A DNA stretch of 64,000 nt, taken from positions 25,184,672 to 25,248,671 of the forward strand of contig NC_089277.1 of NCBI RefSeq assembly GCF_963678975.1. Direction: 5' to 3'. The stretch is from Dysidea avara. Its lineage: Eukaryota > Porifera > Demospongiae > Dictyoceratida > Dysideidae. A program made the translations under genes and the position numbers. Positions 26,201-35,985 of the stretch are shown one piece after another. Position 1 is the stretch's first letter, and every line of letters starts with the position of its first letter. Under the pieces are notes generated by a model. That model searched no databases, was not told the DNA's origin, and saw only the letters and a program-made list of their open reading frames with translations.

Positions 26201-29200
26201 GCATAACGCACATGTACTTTGAAAGTGACATTACTGTGTGTATGCTGCATACATGAGATGGTGCTAATGTTTCAAGTTAATAATTATGGTATAGCTTGCC
26301 ATTACATTAGATTATAATTATGTGTAATAATAGTGTAAGACAATTGTAATGTGTTCACTGCACACATACAACTATACTAAGAAGTATACTTGTCCTATTG
26401 ATAACTAGTGACAAAATCACTAGGCATTAAACTTGGTAAGGATCTGAAATTTCCATGGGCACACTACCGGCACAGTACATAATATAATTACATCACACAT
26501 ATTACATAATAAAAGTATAGTGTGCTCATCTATATGTGTCCTGTACATCCTGCCAGTGGTGTATCTAGGGGTGGGCCTAGTGACACATGTGCTTTACCAA
26601 ATAGTTCTGGTGCCCTACCAAAAGTGAGATTGAGATACTCTAATAGAGCAGTCAATCACTCTAATAAAGCAGTCACAGCATTCAGAGAAACAATGTAGCA
26701 ACCTATATACAATTATACATGTAGCTGCATGTAAATAAGGATTTAATAAATTTGGTGGAGAGAAGCCATTGTCAGCTGGTAGTTACCTTTGTTGCTCTTC
26801 AGTGCCCTACCAAGCCAGAGAGTCTAGATATGCCACTGCGTGTGCAAAGGTGTGCAAAAAGATTGGCTAAACGAAAAAAAGTTGACAGATTTTAACCACG
26901 ACTTGGCCTCACAGAACATCCACCAAGTTTTGGCCCAACACTATCATCTTCATGGAGGAACTGCTGCTATACCTCCTGGAAAAGTTTAAGAATTACTTAT
27001 TGTCTACCTTTTCTGTGGAAAACATTGGCTGGAAAATGTTCAAAACATCACTTACTGTAACCCCAGGATGTGGTATATTGGTGGAGCCCAGGCAAATGAA
27101 AGCATGTAGTGATTTGTAACAACAAACTTGGAGTTGCCAGATAATGTGTGCTTAATTTCACAAGAGTATCATGTTGATATGTGCTTTGGTTGCTGCGTTA
27201 GCAGCATCACAAATAATGGAATGCAGACAGGCAGTTTTTCAGCTTTCTATAATATAAACACTCATGCTACAACTTTCATGCTATGCCCCTCCCCCATATG
27301 TCAGCTCTAGGATCACCAGTTGATACCCAGATGGCAGTATGCACACTTGCACAAGTCTTAGAGTCTATTGGTTGTTAGTCTTTAAAAACTTGTACAAATC
27401 TTTTAATGTAGGTTATATAGTTATTTATTAATGCTTTACAGCACAAGTGCTGAAGGTCTGTAGGACACCTGGTCCTATAGCCTGTTTGAAGATGTTATGT
27501 AAGTATGTTTGAAAAGGTAGAGAAAGGAGAAAAAATTCATGACTGGACCTTGGCAGCCTCAAACCTGTAGCCATCTGATTAACACTTGAATGCTTTCAGG
27601 AGTCTGCCAGGTGGTTAGAATGTTTTCTCCTTGTCAATTTCATATATATATGTATCCATAGGAACTCTAGAGAGTGACTTATTATCTCAAAGTAATACAT
27701 GAAAAATATGCTAATATCGTAGCTACGTGTCAGACATTAGGTAAATATCTTAGCTACGTGCCAGATATTATTTGCGATGATCTTAGCTACAAAGCCGAGA
27801 ATATATATAGTGTCAGTTTCACACAATAGATGTACAGTATATCATTTACACATTTGCAGGATTATACAAGGCTCCAACCTGGGTACAGTGAAAGCCAGTC
27901 AAGAGATATACCAAAGGTATCAATGTAACATTTACATAATGTACATACGTCTTACTTCATTCATCGTAATAATTGTTATTTTAATGAGTAGCTAAGGCAG
28001 CTAATACTCTACTAACTATACAAGTATATCTTTGATGGTACTGTAAAGCACTTACTGTGCATAAAGCTGTGCTGTAAAAATATAATCTAGTATACCATAT
28101 TAACTAAAACACTACACATATCATGTTGTCAGTGTTGTTTCTGCAGTGGAATGTAACAGCAGTTGAGCTAGAGCTTACCTTACAAATGCTTTAGTATGAA
28201 CAATGAGTTTACATGCACACAACTAAAATCTGATCTGTTGTTATTCTATTTAATGTGTTGTCTAATTATCTTGAAAATGTGTATCATTAAGCACTGCCAA
28301 GAAAAGTTGTACTGCAACGTAATTATATGTATGTAATCAGTGTTCCTACCCCTAGGGTAAATTGTAATACTGTAACCTTGTTCCCATGGTCTACTTGTAT
28401 ATGTACCCTACGTATGTAGCTTCATGGCCTGGTGTATTGAAGCGTGTATGCATGTAGAACTAGGGAATTATAGGTAGGCAGCACAATGCCAGTATAATAG
28501 TCATGATGGGGCAGAGCTGATCTTAGTTTAAGCATAATTATATATTTTTTAAATTAATTAATTAATAGCAAAAGCTTGTGGTATTATTTAAATATTGATG
28601 ATATCTTGCATGGTAACAAAATCTGGATGATACAGTTATCCTAATGTACAATACTAAATGCACGTACACATGCACAGTATTATATACATGCATATGTAAA
28701 ACTCATCAAAAATCATCATCTTATTATAAATTCCTTACTGTATTCTATGCATTAGCTTCTGGTTTGCACAATTCAATTTTCTTCTCCTAATATTACATTG
28801 GTAAACAATGAAAAGGCAAGCTAGTCGTCGACATGGAACACCTTGTACTTTTCTCTATATGACCAAGTATCACAGGCCTTACAAACTCTTTATAAACTTC
28901 CATAGAGTGTGCATGTATCCTTCAGAAGCTTTGCTTTACAGAAGCTTGAGGCCAGCATTCCAGAGATATTCGACAAGTAAGACACAAAAGTATGCTTGAC
29001 TCCAAACTAACTATTTTGGAACTTACAATAATCATTAACAAGCATAGCATTTATACCACTTATAAACAATGATTAATGAATGATATTAATTATGAGAAGT
29101 GTCTAAGATGTGTAGAAGCTCATATGGTGTGGATAGTTGGCATTATGTTCTGTAGTCAACTATACATTAAAACATGGTACCTCTCCATAGTTGGTAACTT

Positions 29201-29500
29201 CATGTACAGGCACATAAATGTGATTATATGTGTGTATTTATAATCATGGTTACTTCAATAGTATTATTGTTGTTTAATTTCTTCATCTTATGATTTTAGC
29301 GGAAGCGTTGGGTCACTATCTGCACCTGGGTGATACTTGTTATAGCATCACCACTGATTGCTTATACATTCTTTGAAGCAGGCCGTATTCTGGCCATTTG
29401 GTTTATAATATCCAACACAATAGTGTGGCTAGCCTCTCCAGTGATAATGATGTGTATCATGATTCAACGACGTTGCTGTAAACGTAAACCCATAACCTAG
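17278..29500 (+). CDS. Copy M: truncated membrane-anchor-only relative of copy C
   Basis: Exons 17278-17343 (22 aa, MGSGCCKGENE...), 27860-27916 (19 aa, DYTRLQPGYSE...) and 29300-29500. Each matches the corresponding exon of copy C in length class, phase and sequence (SETE/SETD end of exon 1; SESQSRD in exon 2; RK.WVT.C.WVI.VIASPLI in exon 3). Exon 3 encodes two hydrophobic segments followed by RRCCKRKPIT and a TAG. The stop occurs whether or not the donor GTAAGT at 29500 is used, giving 107 aa with no catalytic exon. MGSGCC suggests N-myristoylation plus palmitoylation (inference). A remnant of the next exon follows at 30182; the later exons were not found before 37762. Either a decaying pseudogene or a short anchor-only protein. 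A Ty3 element occupies intron 1 in antisense. Confidence 0.65.
17459..17667 (-). repeat. 3' LTR of the Ty3/Gypsy element
   Basis: 209 bp. Read on the minus strand it starts TGTTGTGTATCTACTGAAC and ends AGAAACATAATA. Identical by eye to 21791-21999. Next to it internally is the plus-strand primer candidate (purine-rich on the minus strand, 17668-17680, AGTGGGGGGGAGA). Confidence 0.93.
17679..21758 (-). CDS. Gag-Pol polyprotein of the Ty3/Gypsy element
   Basis: A single 1,359-residue frame. In order: a gag-like region (1-200); two CCHC zinc knuckles (C222-x2-C225-x4-H230-x4-C235 and C242...C255); an aspartic protease with D317-T-G; reverse transcriptase with YLDD at 596-599; RNase H (D745 in DASAYG, D812 in TDHKPL); integrase with its zinc HHCC region (964-1000), catalytic D1028, D1082 and E1118; and a basic C-terminal tail. 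The element copies its RNA into DNA in cytoplasmic particles and inserts it by integrase. A 24-bp in-frame duplication (17902-17949) repeats SELDVMP near the C-terminus. No frameshift between gag and pol and no stops, so it appears competent. Starts at the ATG 15 nt beyond the primer-binding site. Confidence 0.95.
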   Translation of the reverse strand: MASFGKIDIFQPESEEFSAYLERVELYFEANGIKEDKQVPVFLSLLGAKTYSLLRTLVAPESPRSKSFKTLADLLKDHYEPKPLVIAERFTFHRRNQRREESVMQYLAELRRLATHCKFKDHLDEALRDRFVCGLISETIQKRLLTEDNLDLKRALELAQGMEAAHRNAQVLQDNSETTELTVAHSGSRGPNTVAQMQGEEEIDRVSRYPRTQGASNTGRSCYRCGRSDHLAHNCVHKDSVCHHCKKVGHLARVCRSQPQSKVPVTKNHWVEQTTSKPEEDVTDLEEDVIFNLTSRTTPPYQVVVEINGQLIPMEIDTGAAMSVMSQESWEARFAELTLEQPSLCLRTYTAEKMAVLGETSVVVRYGKYKGTHKLYVVEGTGPTLLGRDWLRSIPLDWANIKSVSGIDSNVDRLMGKYPEVFQEGLGTLKHFKATLHLLPGTTPRFCRPRPLPFAIREQVEGELDRLVEQGILQKVDYSDWAAPIVPVPKSDGAVRICGDYKVTINPSLQVDKYPLPRPNDLFTCLTGGKVFTKLDLTAAYQQMLLDETSSKLVTINTTKGLFRYTRLPFGVASAPAVFQKTMETILQGMPQVICYLDDILVTGRTESEHTKNLEEVLCRLQEHGVRLKREKCCFYKTSVEYLGHSIDAKGVHTTKSKVKAIQEAPIPRNVQELRSFLGLLNYYAKFIPNLASLLRPLHVLLQAKQPWRWTKDCTTTFNKAKNRLVVAPVLVHYDPDLPLCLAGDASAYGVGAVLSHVFPDGSEHPIAFASRTLTSSERNYAQVEKEALSLIFGVKKFHQYVYGREFTLVTDHKPLTTILGPKDSIPSLAAARLQRWALLLAGYSYKLKFKPTSTHGNADGLSRLPLNDSTAVGYLPDAANFNIAQIDALPVTFAELEVATRKDVVLSKVLYYTRTRWPNTIKEPFKPYWNRRLELSIEGNTLLCGVRVVVPLALRQRIMEDLHQGHQGVVRMKALARSHFWWPGVDKDIEELVKSCSACQSVKHAPVKAPLHPWAWPTVPWDRVHVDFAGPFAGKMFLLVVDAHSKWPEVCIMSTTTATKTVNVLREIFARYSLPQQLVSDNGPQFVAEEFSLFLKLNGVKHIRCAPYHPASNGAVERMVQTMKQSLKAGLSQGVPVEQGLMKFLLQYRITPHAVTGASPSSLFLGRTIRTRLDLLHPNIGSRVQAKQLHRKATVDTHRRLRQFAAGQHIMTRDFYNGARWIPGTVVDQTGPVSYRVRVQGGRVWRRHVDHLLEASGEGVHRDHLQQNADSELDVMPDSELDVMPGNNSALRPPTTGQSDTAAQADEQSEPVADADSQGHEVTDAGTESTESPRYPTRQRRPPPRFKDYVDSQGVHQI
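21773..21789 (-). promoter_or_regulatory. Primer-binding site of the Ty3 element
   Basis: Minus-strand TGGCGACGAGGACGGGA, one base inside the 5' LTR. It matches the 3' end of animal tRNA-Ser(GCU) plus CCA as I remember it, with one difference, so minus-strand DNA is probably primed by that tRNA. Confidence 0.75.
21791..21999 (-). repeat. 5' LTR of the Ty3/Gypsy element
   Basis: 209 bp, same sequence as 17459-17667 as far as I can read. It carries the transcription start region of the element, directed away from copy M exon 2. Confidence 0.93.
23459..23587 (-). CDS. Possible internal exon of an unrecognised minus-strand gene
   Basis: A 129-nt stretch with a TACTGTAG acceptor and an AAA|GTAAGT donor on the minus strand, open in one frame (YGPVLDTSSSLDKLLDM...LTQCRISTK). 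Codon use looks exon-like. A candidate later exon is the open frame 22368-22571 (minus; STHTTQLSSLNQQVSEMDH, amphipathic). I recognise neither, and phase compatibility was not established. The rest of 22005-25500 holds short repeats (CATTCAATTGGAT words at 23700-24000) and a GGGGGTTTCC...GGAAACC scrap near 24290. Confidence 0.3.
25540..25955 (-). pseudogene. 3' end of a non-LTR retrotransposon (LINE), decayed
   Basis: Minus-strand translation from 25955 reads QLEMIQHRATRFVTNN...HYDSMTTILHQ...CPTLQD, one stop (TGA in place of an expected CGA), then KNNRLILLVNSLLI...SRTETYRNSF...IEWNSLP. This is the usual C-terminal ending of LINE reverse transcriptases (VQRRAARF ... TAML ... WPSLE.RR ... YRNSFFPRT...WN.LP). 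The frame ends at 25632 and about 90 bp of 3' UTR follow. Only the last about 108 codons remain, with one premature stop. Confidence 0.75.
26554..26838. mobile_element. hAT-like MITE carrying ACTCTAATAGAGCAGTCA
   Basis: 285 bp with inverted ends CAGTGGTGTATCTAG and CTAGATATGCCACTG. The interior has two ACTCTAATAGAGCAGTCA-type motifs and the words TTTGGTGGAGAGAAGCCATT and GTCAGCTGGTAGTTACC, which recur in a related element at 59310-59620. No coding capacity. A clear target duplication was not found. Confidence 0.7.
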
Positions 29501-29654
29501 TAAGTTAATTCAGTGTAATAATGTTTCATGATTATGAATATGTAGGCAGGGAGAAGGGGGGAGGGGAGAAAGGGGGACTGTAGCACTTGTGAATAAGATT
29601 ATGGAGGGACTTAACCCCCCTGAAATTATCTATAGCTGTCATTGAGAGCCTATC

Positions 29655-29850
29655 TCAATAATTTGAGGTACTCTAATAGAGCAGTCAAGATTGAGATACT
29701 CTAATAGAGCAGTCACAGTATTCTTCAGAGAAGTAGTGTAGCAAGCTACGTAAGGAGATATAGTTGGTTGGTTTTATCGGTCTTCAATTTATAGCTAGGC
29801 CATGTCATCACCAAGCTAGACTCCCAGCCCCTCTTAAATAAAGGTGTCTC
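29655..29850. repeat. Fragment of the ACTCTAATAGAGCAGTCA element family
   Basis: Two GAGATACTCTAATAGAGCAG motifs (29667-29720), then ACAGTATTCTTCAGAGAAGT and GTCTTCAATTTATAGCTAGGC, in the same order as at 59388-59590. Lies between copy M exon 3 and the exon remnant at 30182. Confidence 0.6.
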
Positions 29851-30181
29851 CTCTGCCTCTGTATGTAGGAACATGTTATATGTAGGAAACCAGTTAAAGT
29901 GAATACTGAATGAACTTAAAAATATACTATGTGCAATACTTATCACTTCCAACACTATACTGTAGTTTGAATCAACTATTTGTGGTAGCGTCTCATTACA
30001 TGCAGGTAATAGTATCATTATTATTATAGTAATATTCCTACCAACTTCCTAAAATACCACACAACAGGGATTTTGCACTTCCAGAGAGAATATTTACTTT
30101 CTTCCCCTATACATTTTCCTTGTAAAAAGTTATACTTAGATTATTGTTTACTATCGTTACATTTTCTCAAATGCACAACAG

Positions 30182-30216
30182 GTGACCTCCTTATCTGCAA
30201 AATCTTTTGATGATGG
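30182..30216 (+). pseudogene. Decayed fourth exon of copy M
   Basis: After an ACAACAG acceptor, this stretch matches the copy C exon starting at 44562 (shared ACAACAGGT.AC and CTTNTGATGATGGTAAGC), but it is one base shorter and reads into stops (TGA) in the expected frame. It shows that copy M once continued toward a catalytic part. Confidence 0.6.
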
Positions 30217-30622
30217 TAAGCATGGTGTATGTGTATTGCAATTTAGACCAATTAATGAATAAAATTCTTTAGTGTGCACCAACAAAAAGGATTGTTGACA
30301 TACTGTAGATAATGCTAGTAACTCGCAAGTTCATGTGGTAATCATATCACCTTGTAGTCTTATGCATTATATAGTACATTTTTGTACATAGTATACACAT
30401 ATATAACTACTTTGTGTGTACTCATTCATACTATCAATTCATTACTGTTACTATATTACTGCAATATGTCACAATGTGTAGTATTAGCTAGCAACCATCC
30501 TCCACAACGCTTGTACCTCTCAGTGAAGGGAGGATTGAGCTACATTAAAAGTTAACATTACAAGCAGTATATGGCTCTAATTTGACTGAAATTCAAAAAT
30601 TGACTGAGGGTTTATTTAATAG

Positions 30623-30735
30623 TTATACCATGGCCACAAGGGATTTGCCTGATATATATGCCCAAGCCCTCGGGCTGCAGGCCCGAGGGTGAGGGCATAT
30701 ATATATCAGGCAAATCCTGAGTGGCCATGGTATAA
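30623..30735. repeat. 113-bp long palindrome
   Basis: TTATACCATGGCCAC at the left is mirrored by GTGGCCATGGTATAA at the right. The inner arm GGATTTGCCTGATATATATG and the centre AGCCCTCGGGC TGCA GGCCCGAGGG complete a near-perfect hairpin. Non-coding. Probably a foldback MITE. Confidence 0.85.
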
Positions 30736-30824
30736 GTAATATATATCACTCTGGCATGCTCACCTAATAGGTGAAGAAAGACAAACCTGCATTCACCACA
30801 TTACTTTTATACAGAGGTTTGCAA

Positions 30825-31215
30825 AAATCGATTGTGGGTTTAAATTGTGGGCACAAAATGAAATGATTGTGAGTTTCACTGGTTGTAGTGATACCATTTT
30901 AAACCAAATAACCACTTTGTGGATGAATAAAGTTACCTAAGGTGCTAAAATAAACACTTAGACATATAGGTTGTGAATGTTTGAGGCATCTTTTCATGCA
31001 GTTGAAATGTACTCTGTAGAAAAACAACCCCCACATTGCAAAAATGATTATTTAGTGATGCTTAGTAACTGAACTATGCAATGCTGACTCACTCAATTCT
31101 TTTTACTTCACAACAATGCCCCTAACTAAATCAACATGTTTAACTCAAACCCACAATGCAAAACTTTAAACAGCTCTAATTCAAACCCACAATGCAAAAC
31201 TTTAAGCATCTCTAT
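30825..31215. repeat. Diverged copies of CAAACCCACAATGCAAAACT
   Basis: Two direct copies of TCAAACCCACAATGCAAAAC TTTAA at 31145-31206 and opposite-strand relatives (ATTGTGGGTTTAAATTGTGG at 30831 and GATTGTGAGTTTCAC) suggest a short inverted-repeat element. No gene. Confidence 0.55.
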
Positions 31216-31254
31216 ATAAACAATCAAAGGGAACTGATGCTTTGTAGCTGCCTC

Positions 31255-31360
31255 AGCATCAAAGGCAGTTGTGGTCAGGGCTATATCATGATATTGCCCT
31301 GACCACAGGGTGATATCTTATTGCCCTGTGGTCAGGGCAATATGTGATATATAACCCTGT
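31255..31360. repeat. Hairpin element with GTGGTCAGGGC arms
   Basis: TTGTGGTCAGGGCTATATCA is mirrored by TGATATATAACCCTGTG, and the inner TATTGCCCTGACCACAGGG by CCCTGTGGTCAGGGCAATA. Flanked by related words CATCAAAGG and CCTTTGATC. Non-coding. Confidence 0.75.
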
Positions 31361-32149
31361 GATTTCCTTTGATCTGAGGTGTCAAAGTGGTATATATTAG
31401 GAAACTACAATAATCAGTAGAATCGACCATGGCAATTACTCATTTAACAATAAGAGATCATTTAACAATAAGAGATTACTTGTGGCACTCAACAATGTTT
31501 GTGGATACGGTTGTGCAGCACAAGTACTGGACACCCAATCCTACAGCCACAAATTCCTTACATACGAAATAAATTACAAAATGTAATAAGTACATATAAG
31601 GAAAAGTTAGATTGGACCATAGAAAAAAAGCAATGAAATGAGGGAGGTCATCTGCATGCACTTGCAGCTCATATTAGTGGACATTTAATCCCTACTCCAA
31701 TTCAGCCATATACAGCATATTATCATGATTGTTATTGCTAAAAGAATTTGCAGTGTCCAGCACTGAAGGTGTACAGCAACTTGTGCTGAAGCCTTTGATT
31801 TATCTAATAAACAAAAATATTGGAGACTTTAAGACAACTTTAAATTAACTAATAAGGCAAAACAGAAAATGGACCAAAAAGAAAAACATCCCACCAACCC
31901 CAGAATTCAAACTGATTGAAATAGAAACTAAATGCATGTCCACTATTATAGATGACCCATGGCCAGATACTAAAAAACTATTTAATATTGTAAAAACATC
32001 ATGATCATTACATACATGTACACATGACAGTGGTTATATGACCCTCATTCCTTTTTTCACAAGAACAGAGGGGCATTGTGCATGCAATGAATGTACTGTA
32101 GGTATGAGCATTTCCCCCTCTTGTTATAGTCTATCATGTACATAGAAAT

Positions 32150-32514
32150 TAGGGCTGAAACAAATACTAATACTCAATGAGTATTTGTTAAGGATTTTGG
32201 TACTCGGATTGCAAAATTGGTACTCAAGTACTTGTTAAGATCACGTGACCCAGCTCACATGATGTATTTGTCATCAGGGAGTGACACAATGAAGGCTGTA
32301 TAGTTTGATTGGCATAAGTTTTTGTCAGGGAGACTAACATCAATACTGTAATACAGTGTGTGTATCATTGTAGTTACTTGAAAAGCTGTAAACTGTTAAG
32401 GTTTATACAAAACATGTCAAACAGGTATGACTACATGCAACTAGTATTCATGAGTAGATCATTAGCTCTAGAAGTATTCGAATACCAAAAAAACCCATGA
32501 CTATTTCAGCCCTA
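32150..32514. mobile_element. hAT-like MITE with TAGGGCTGAAA ends
   Basis: 365 bp with ends TAGGGCTGAAACAAATACTA and CTATTTCAGCCCTA, and flanks ATAGAAAT and ACAGAAAT (7 of 8 match), consistent with an 8-bp hAT target duplication. Non-coding. 31361-32149 and 32515-33320 show nothing else recognisable. Confidence 0.75.
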
Positions 32515-33320
32515 ACAGAAATGCATATGAACTTTTCACCCACATGTTTATGTGGTTCAGTCCAATCAAATAAAAGCATGCAAAGAAATGAAAGAACAAT
32601 ATCTGAGATGAACGTTCATTACTAAAATATTGTCATTGATTCATTAACTGTTGGAAGACATATCAATACTTTTACAGGGACTTTTTTTTTTTTTTACATG
32701 AAGAGGTTTCTTCATTCCAAATAAGGGATAAACAGGAAACCATTTAAATATGGTATGTCAAATTCGCATTGGTAACCTTTCCTTTGCAAAAAATAAAACA
32801 AAATTGGAGTAAGAACTAACTAATAAATTTATAATTTGTGGAGATTTTGCATAATTCCAGGCACCCTAGATGTTCTTTGACAAATATTTTTATAGTAATC
32901 GACTCAGATCACTGGCTATATGATCTGGTCCATCTGACGAAGTGGACCCATGCACTATTCCACTGCATTTTGACTTCTATAACATTACAACATTAAAAAT
33001 GTTGGTGATATGAGAATATATCTCAAGGGTTTATACAAAGCTTAATTACATCTTTGCCTGAATAGTAAACCAAAACAATCAGGCAACACCATACATACTA
33101 TCTACCATCATCAGAATGAACCATACCTCAGGATGGAATCCCATTTTTAAAACTGATTGTACTACTACTACAACAAGAAAACTATGTCTCTGTATAAAGT
33201 CATCATAGTGGAACCTTGCTTTTAAAATGTCTCAATATGCTACTGATTCCACTTTATATTGTAGCCACATACTTGCCTTAACTAGCTGTTATACGTAGTT
33301 ATACTATGTTAGTCATACAT

Positions 33321-33573
33321 GTGACCAAATTTTGGAAAATCACCCATATGGGCGCACTTGACACTTAAAATATTTAATGACCAAATAACAAGCTTTACAG
33401 TGAAAACCTACTTGTTAATGATTGTAAGCCATTCTCAATACCTTAAATTACTAGAAAATCCTAGAAATATTTTTATAACTCTGCTCTGCTCATAATAGTA
33501 ACCCACTAAACATGAAAATTCTAATTATTTCATGCACGCCCATATGGGTGATTTTCCAAAATTCGGTCACACA
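33321..33573. mobile_element. MITE, GTGACC-ended, family R2
   Basis: Ends GTGACCAAATTTTGGAAAAT plus CACCCATATGGGCG, and CGCCCATATGGGTG then ATTTTCCAAAATTCGGTCAC: about 34-bp inverted repeats. Non-coding. Separated by a (TA)n run (33581-33617) from the next element. Confidence 0.8.
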
Positions 33574-33577
33574 TACA

Positions 33578-33615
<38 letters not shown>

Positions 33616-33619
<4 letters not shown>

Positions 33620-33841
33620 ACCATATTTGCGAAAAGGTACCTTTTTCACACACAAAAAATTGACCCATATTTTGAACTTTCAGTGATATAAAAGCCTGAA
33701 ATTTTCCATGAATGCAGCTGAGTATCTGGCTGTATTTTGGACAAGTTAATCAGTGTAAGGAGTGTTACATCATCAATTTTTGTTTACTGGCGTGTAATAA
33801 AATGTGTGAAAAAGGTACCTTTTTGCAAATCCAGTCACATG
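33616..33841. mobile_element. MITE, GTGACC-ended, family R3
   Basis: Ends GTGACCATATTTGCGAAAAG plus GTACCTTTTTCACA, and TGTGAAAAAGGTACC then TTTTTGCAAATCCAGTCAC. It abuts the TA run, as expected for TA-targeting elements. The open frame at 33712 lies across it and is not a gene. Confidence 0.8.
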
Positions 33842-35985
33842 ATTTTTTCTATGCATACTCTCTGGTGGTAGGGATGGATTTAGCATCAGTATCCCAATTA
33901 CTGCATAATTCAGTCTGCCCTAACTGGTCTTAGACTACCTGTGCAAAACAGGATGAATTTGACTGCTATTTATTTGTTCGCATTCGTTTGAATCTACACT
34001 GAACAAATTGTGTGTATATACATATAATTATTACTCTTGCTGAAAACATACATGCGTTCACTACTGGCAAATAATATCTAATTAAAAACATAGTTAACTA
34101 ACATGTACCCTTTGTCTAAGTTGACTTTGATTAAAGTCTAGCTACATCCGTGCGTTAATGTGTACCATGAAATCAATATCAAATTAAGGTAGAAGTTTCT
34201 GCTATAAATTAGCATTGACGTTTTTAGATATCAAGGTGCATGTTAAAGCATTTCTATCATATAGTATTTTTTGATGAATTATTAATCGGCCCCATGTTTA
34301 TTTTGGTACAATATAATTATATGCAGCACTGAGAGGAACTAGCAAGTAAACATTCGACTTGCATTAGTTGATGTCATGTGGCAGACACTGCATGAGGGTA
34401 CATTTTGTAGCTAGTAGCGACCATCATGTGATACGTAACTATAAAAGTGTAGTTATAGTGTTGCCTGGTAGAAAACTGTAGCAAAGGTAGCTACCATTGA
34501 ATCTGAATAATTTACTCATCTGCAATAGTTAATTACAGTAATTATATACTAAATTACATAATTGGAATCTTATTTCTTTTGGTAGGCCTACTAAGCTAAG
34601 AAGACATCCAATACTATAATTGTACCAGCTGTTCTTGCAAGTAGATTCAGGTATCTGCACAAGGATTAATTACAGCCCCTAGGTGCTGAAATTTAGTAAA
34701 TTCCATTATTTTGCATATTAATGACATACGTACTGTTAATACTTAATGAATGCTACATTTTTAGCTACATATGTAGCAAGCATCTATCATAACAGAATAT
34801 TATAATATGGTATATCTATTGGCTGTGGAAACAGGGTGCCCACCAGCCATGCAGTGGAAATCTAGTTATAAGACAAGGTCAGAAGGTGAGTAGTACAGGA
34901 GGATAAACCTATATGACTACAACCTGAACAAACAGACAAAACAACACATAACATTGATGCATACATAAGGTACACAAAGAGGACATGATCATGACTTGAG
35001 TCACATGACACATTTAAATGTAGTCATAAGAGAAGTGGAAGTCATTATATTTAGGGTTTGGGGCATGTTTCCCCTTCTGATGTAAGCAGCCATGAAACAA
35101 TACTGTAGCCTTATTAATTAAACAGCAATATAAAAAATGACTGTTCTATCACAGTTGTCACAGCTCTATTAAATACATTGACCAATACGTAGATATTAAA
35201 AAGTAGGGGAGGGACATGCATGGAGCATGGTATAGATTACCCCCCTCCCTTGCCAAACCCAGGATCCGCCCCTACTTCTGATCTCGCGAGCCTAACCTTT
35301 TAATCGAGCCGGGTGCTTATTATACGCATAGTGCGCTTATTATCAAGTCCATATGAGGGGATTACCCGGTTCGATATTCCTAGAACTGATAGCACCGAGC
35401 CGAGGGGTCCGCAACGCAACCTGAATCTCGTACACCTTGAGCCTGAATCTTTGTGAATCTTTGAATCTTATCACGAGATTTTCCGGAGATTTTCGGGAAT
35501 TTCCCGGATATTGATCACGTGATCTACAAAAAAATTCGCGATCAGCTGGAGGTGTTACCTCGTGTCGTTTGAGGTGTCGTTGCACTGACTTGGCTCGCGC
35601 AAGAGCTCACCTTTGTCTGTTGCTAACACTGGTACGTTGTGATAGCTGGCAATAGCTCAGGTGTTGACTGTGTTGTACAATAGTTGGTTATTCGATCAGT
35701 GCTAGCTCGATGTCTGAAGCTGCAGTGGATTTGGCTCAGGACTTGGACAGATGCGAGGGCAGCTCGGAGCGAGGTGTGGAAGGCAGACTAAATGATGACA
35801 GGTACATAGAAAACAAACCACTTCGCGTAGACGCGTATGGAGGACAAAACTTTGCTGTTAAATCCACGTTTCATCAAGAGGTTTTGTCAAGCTAGGTGAA
35901 AAGCCTAATCCTTGAATAAAATCAACAGGCTTAATAGTGTTGAGACTAAATTGAGGACTGAATTGCATGCCATGTTGTGCTTTTT

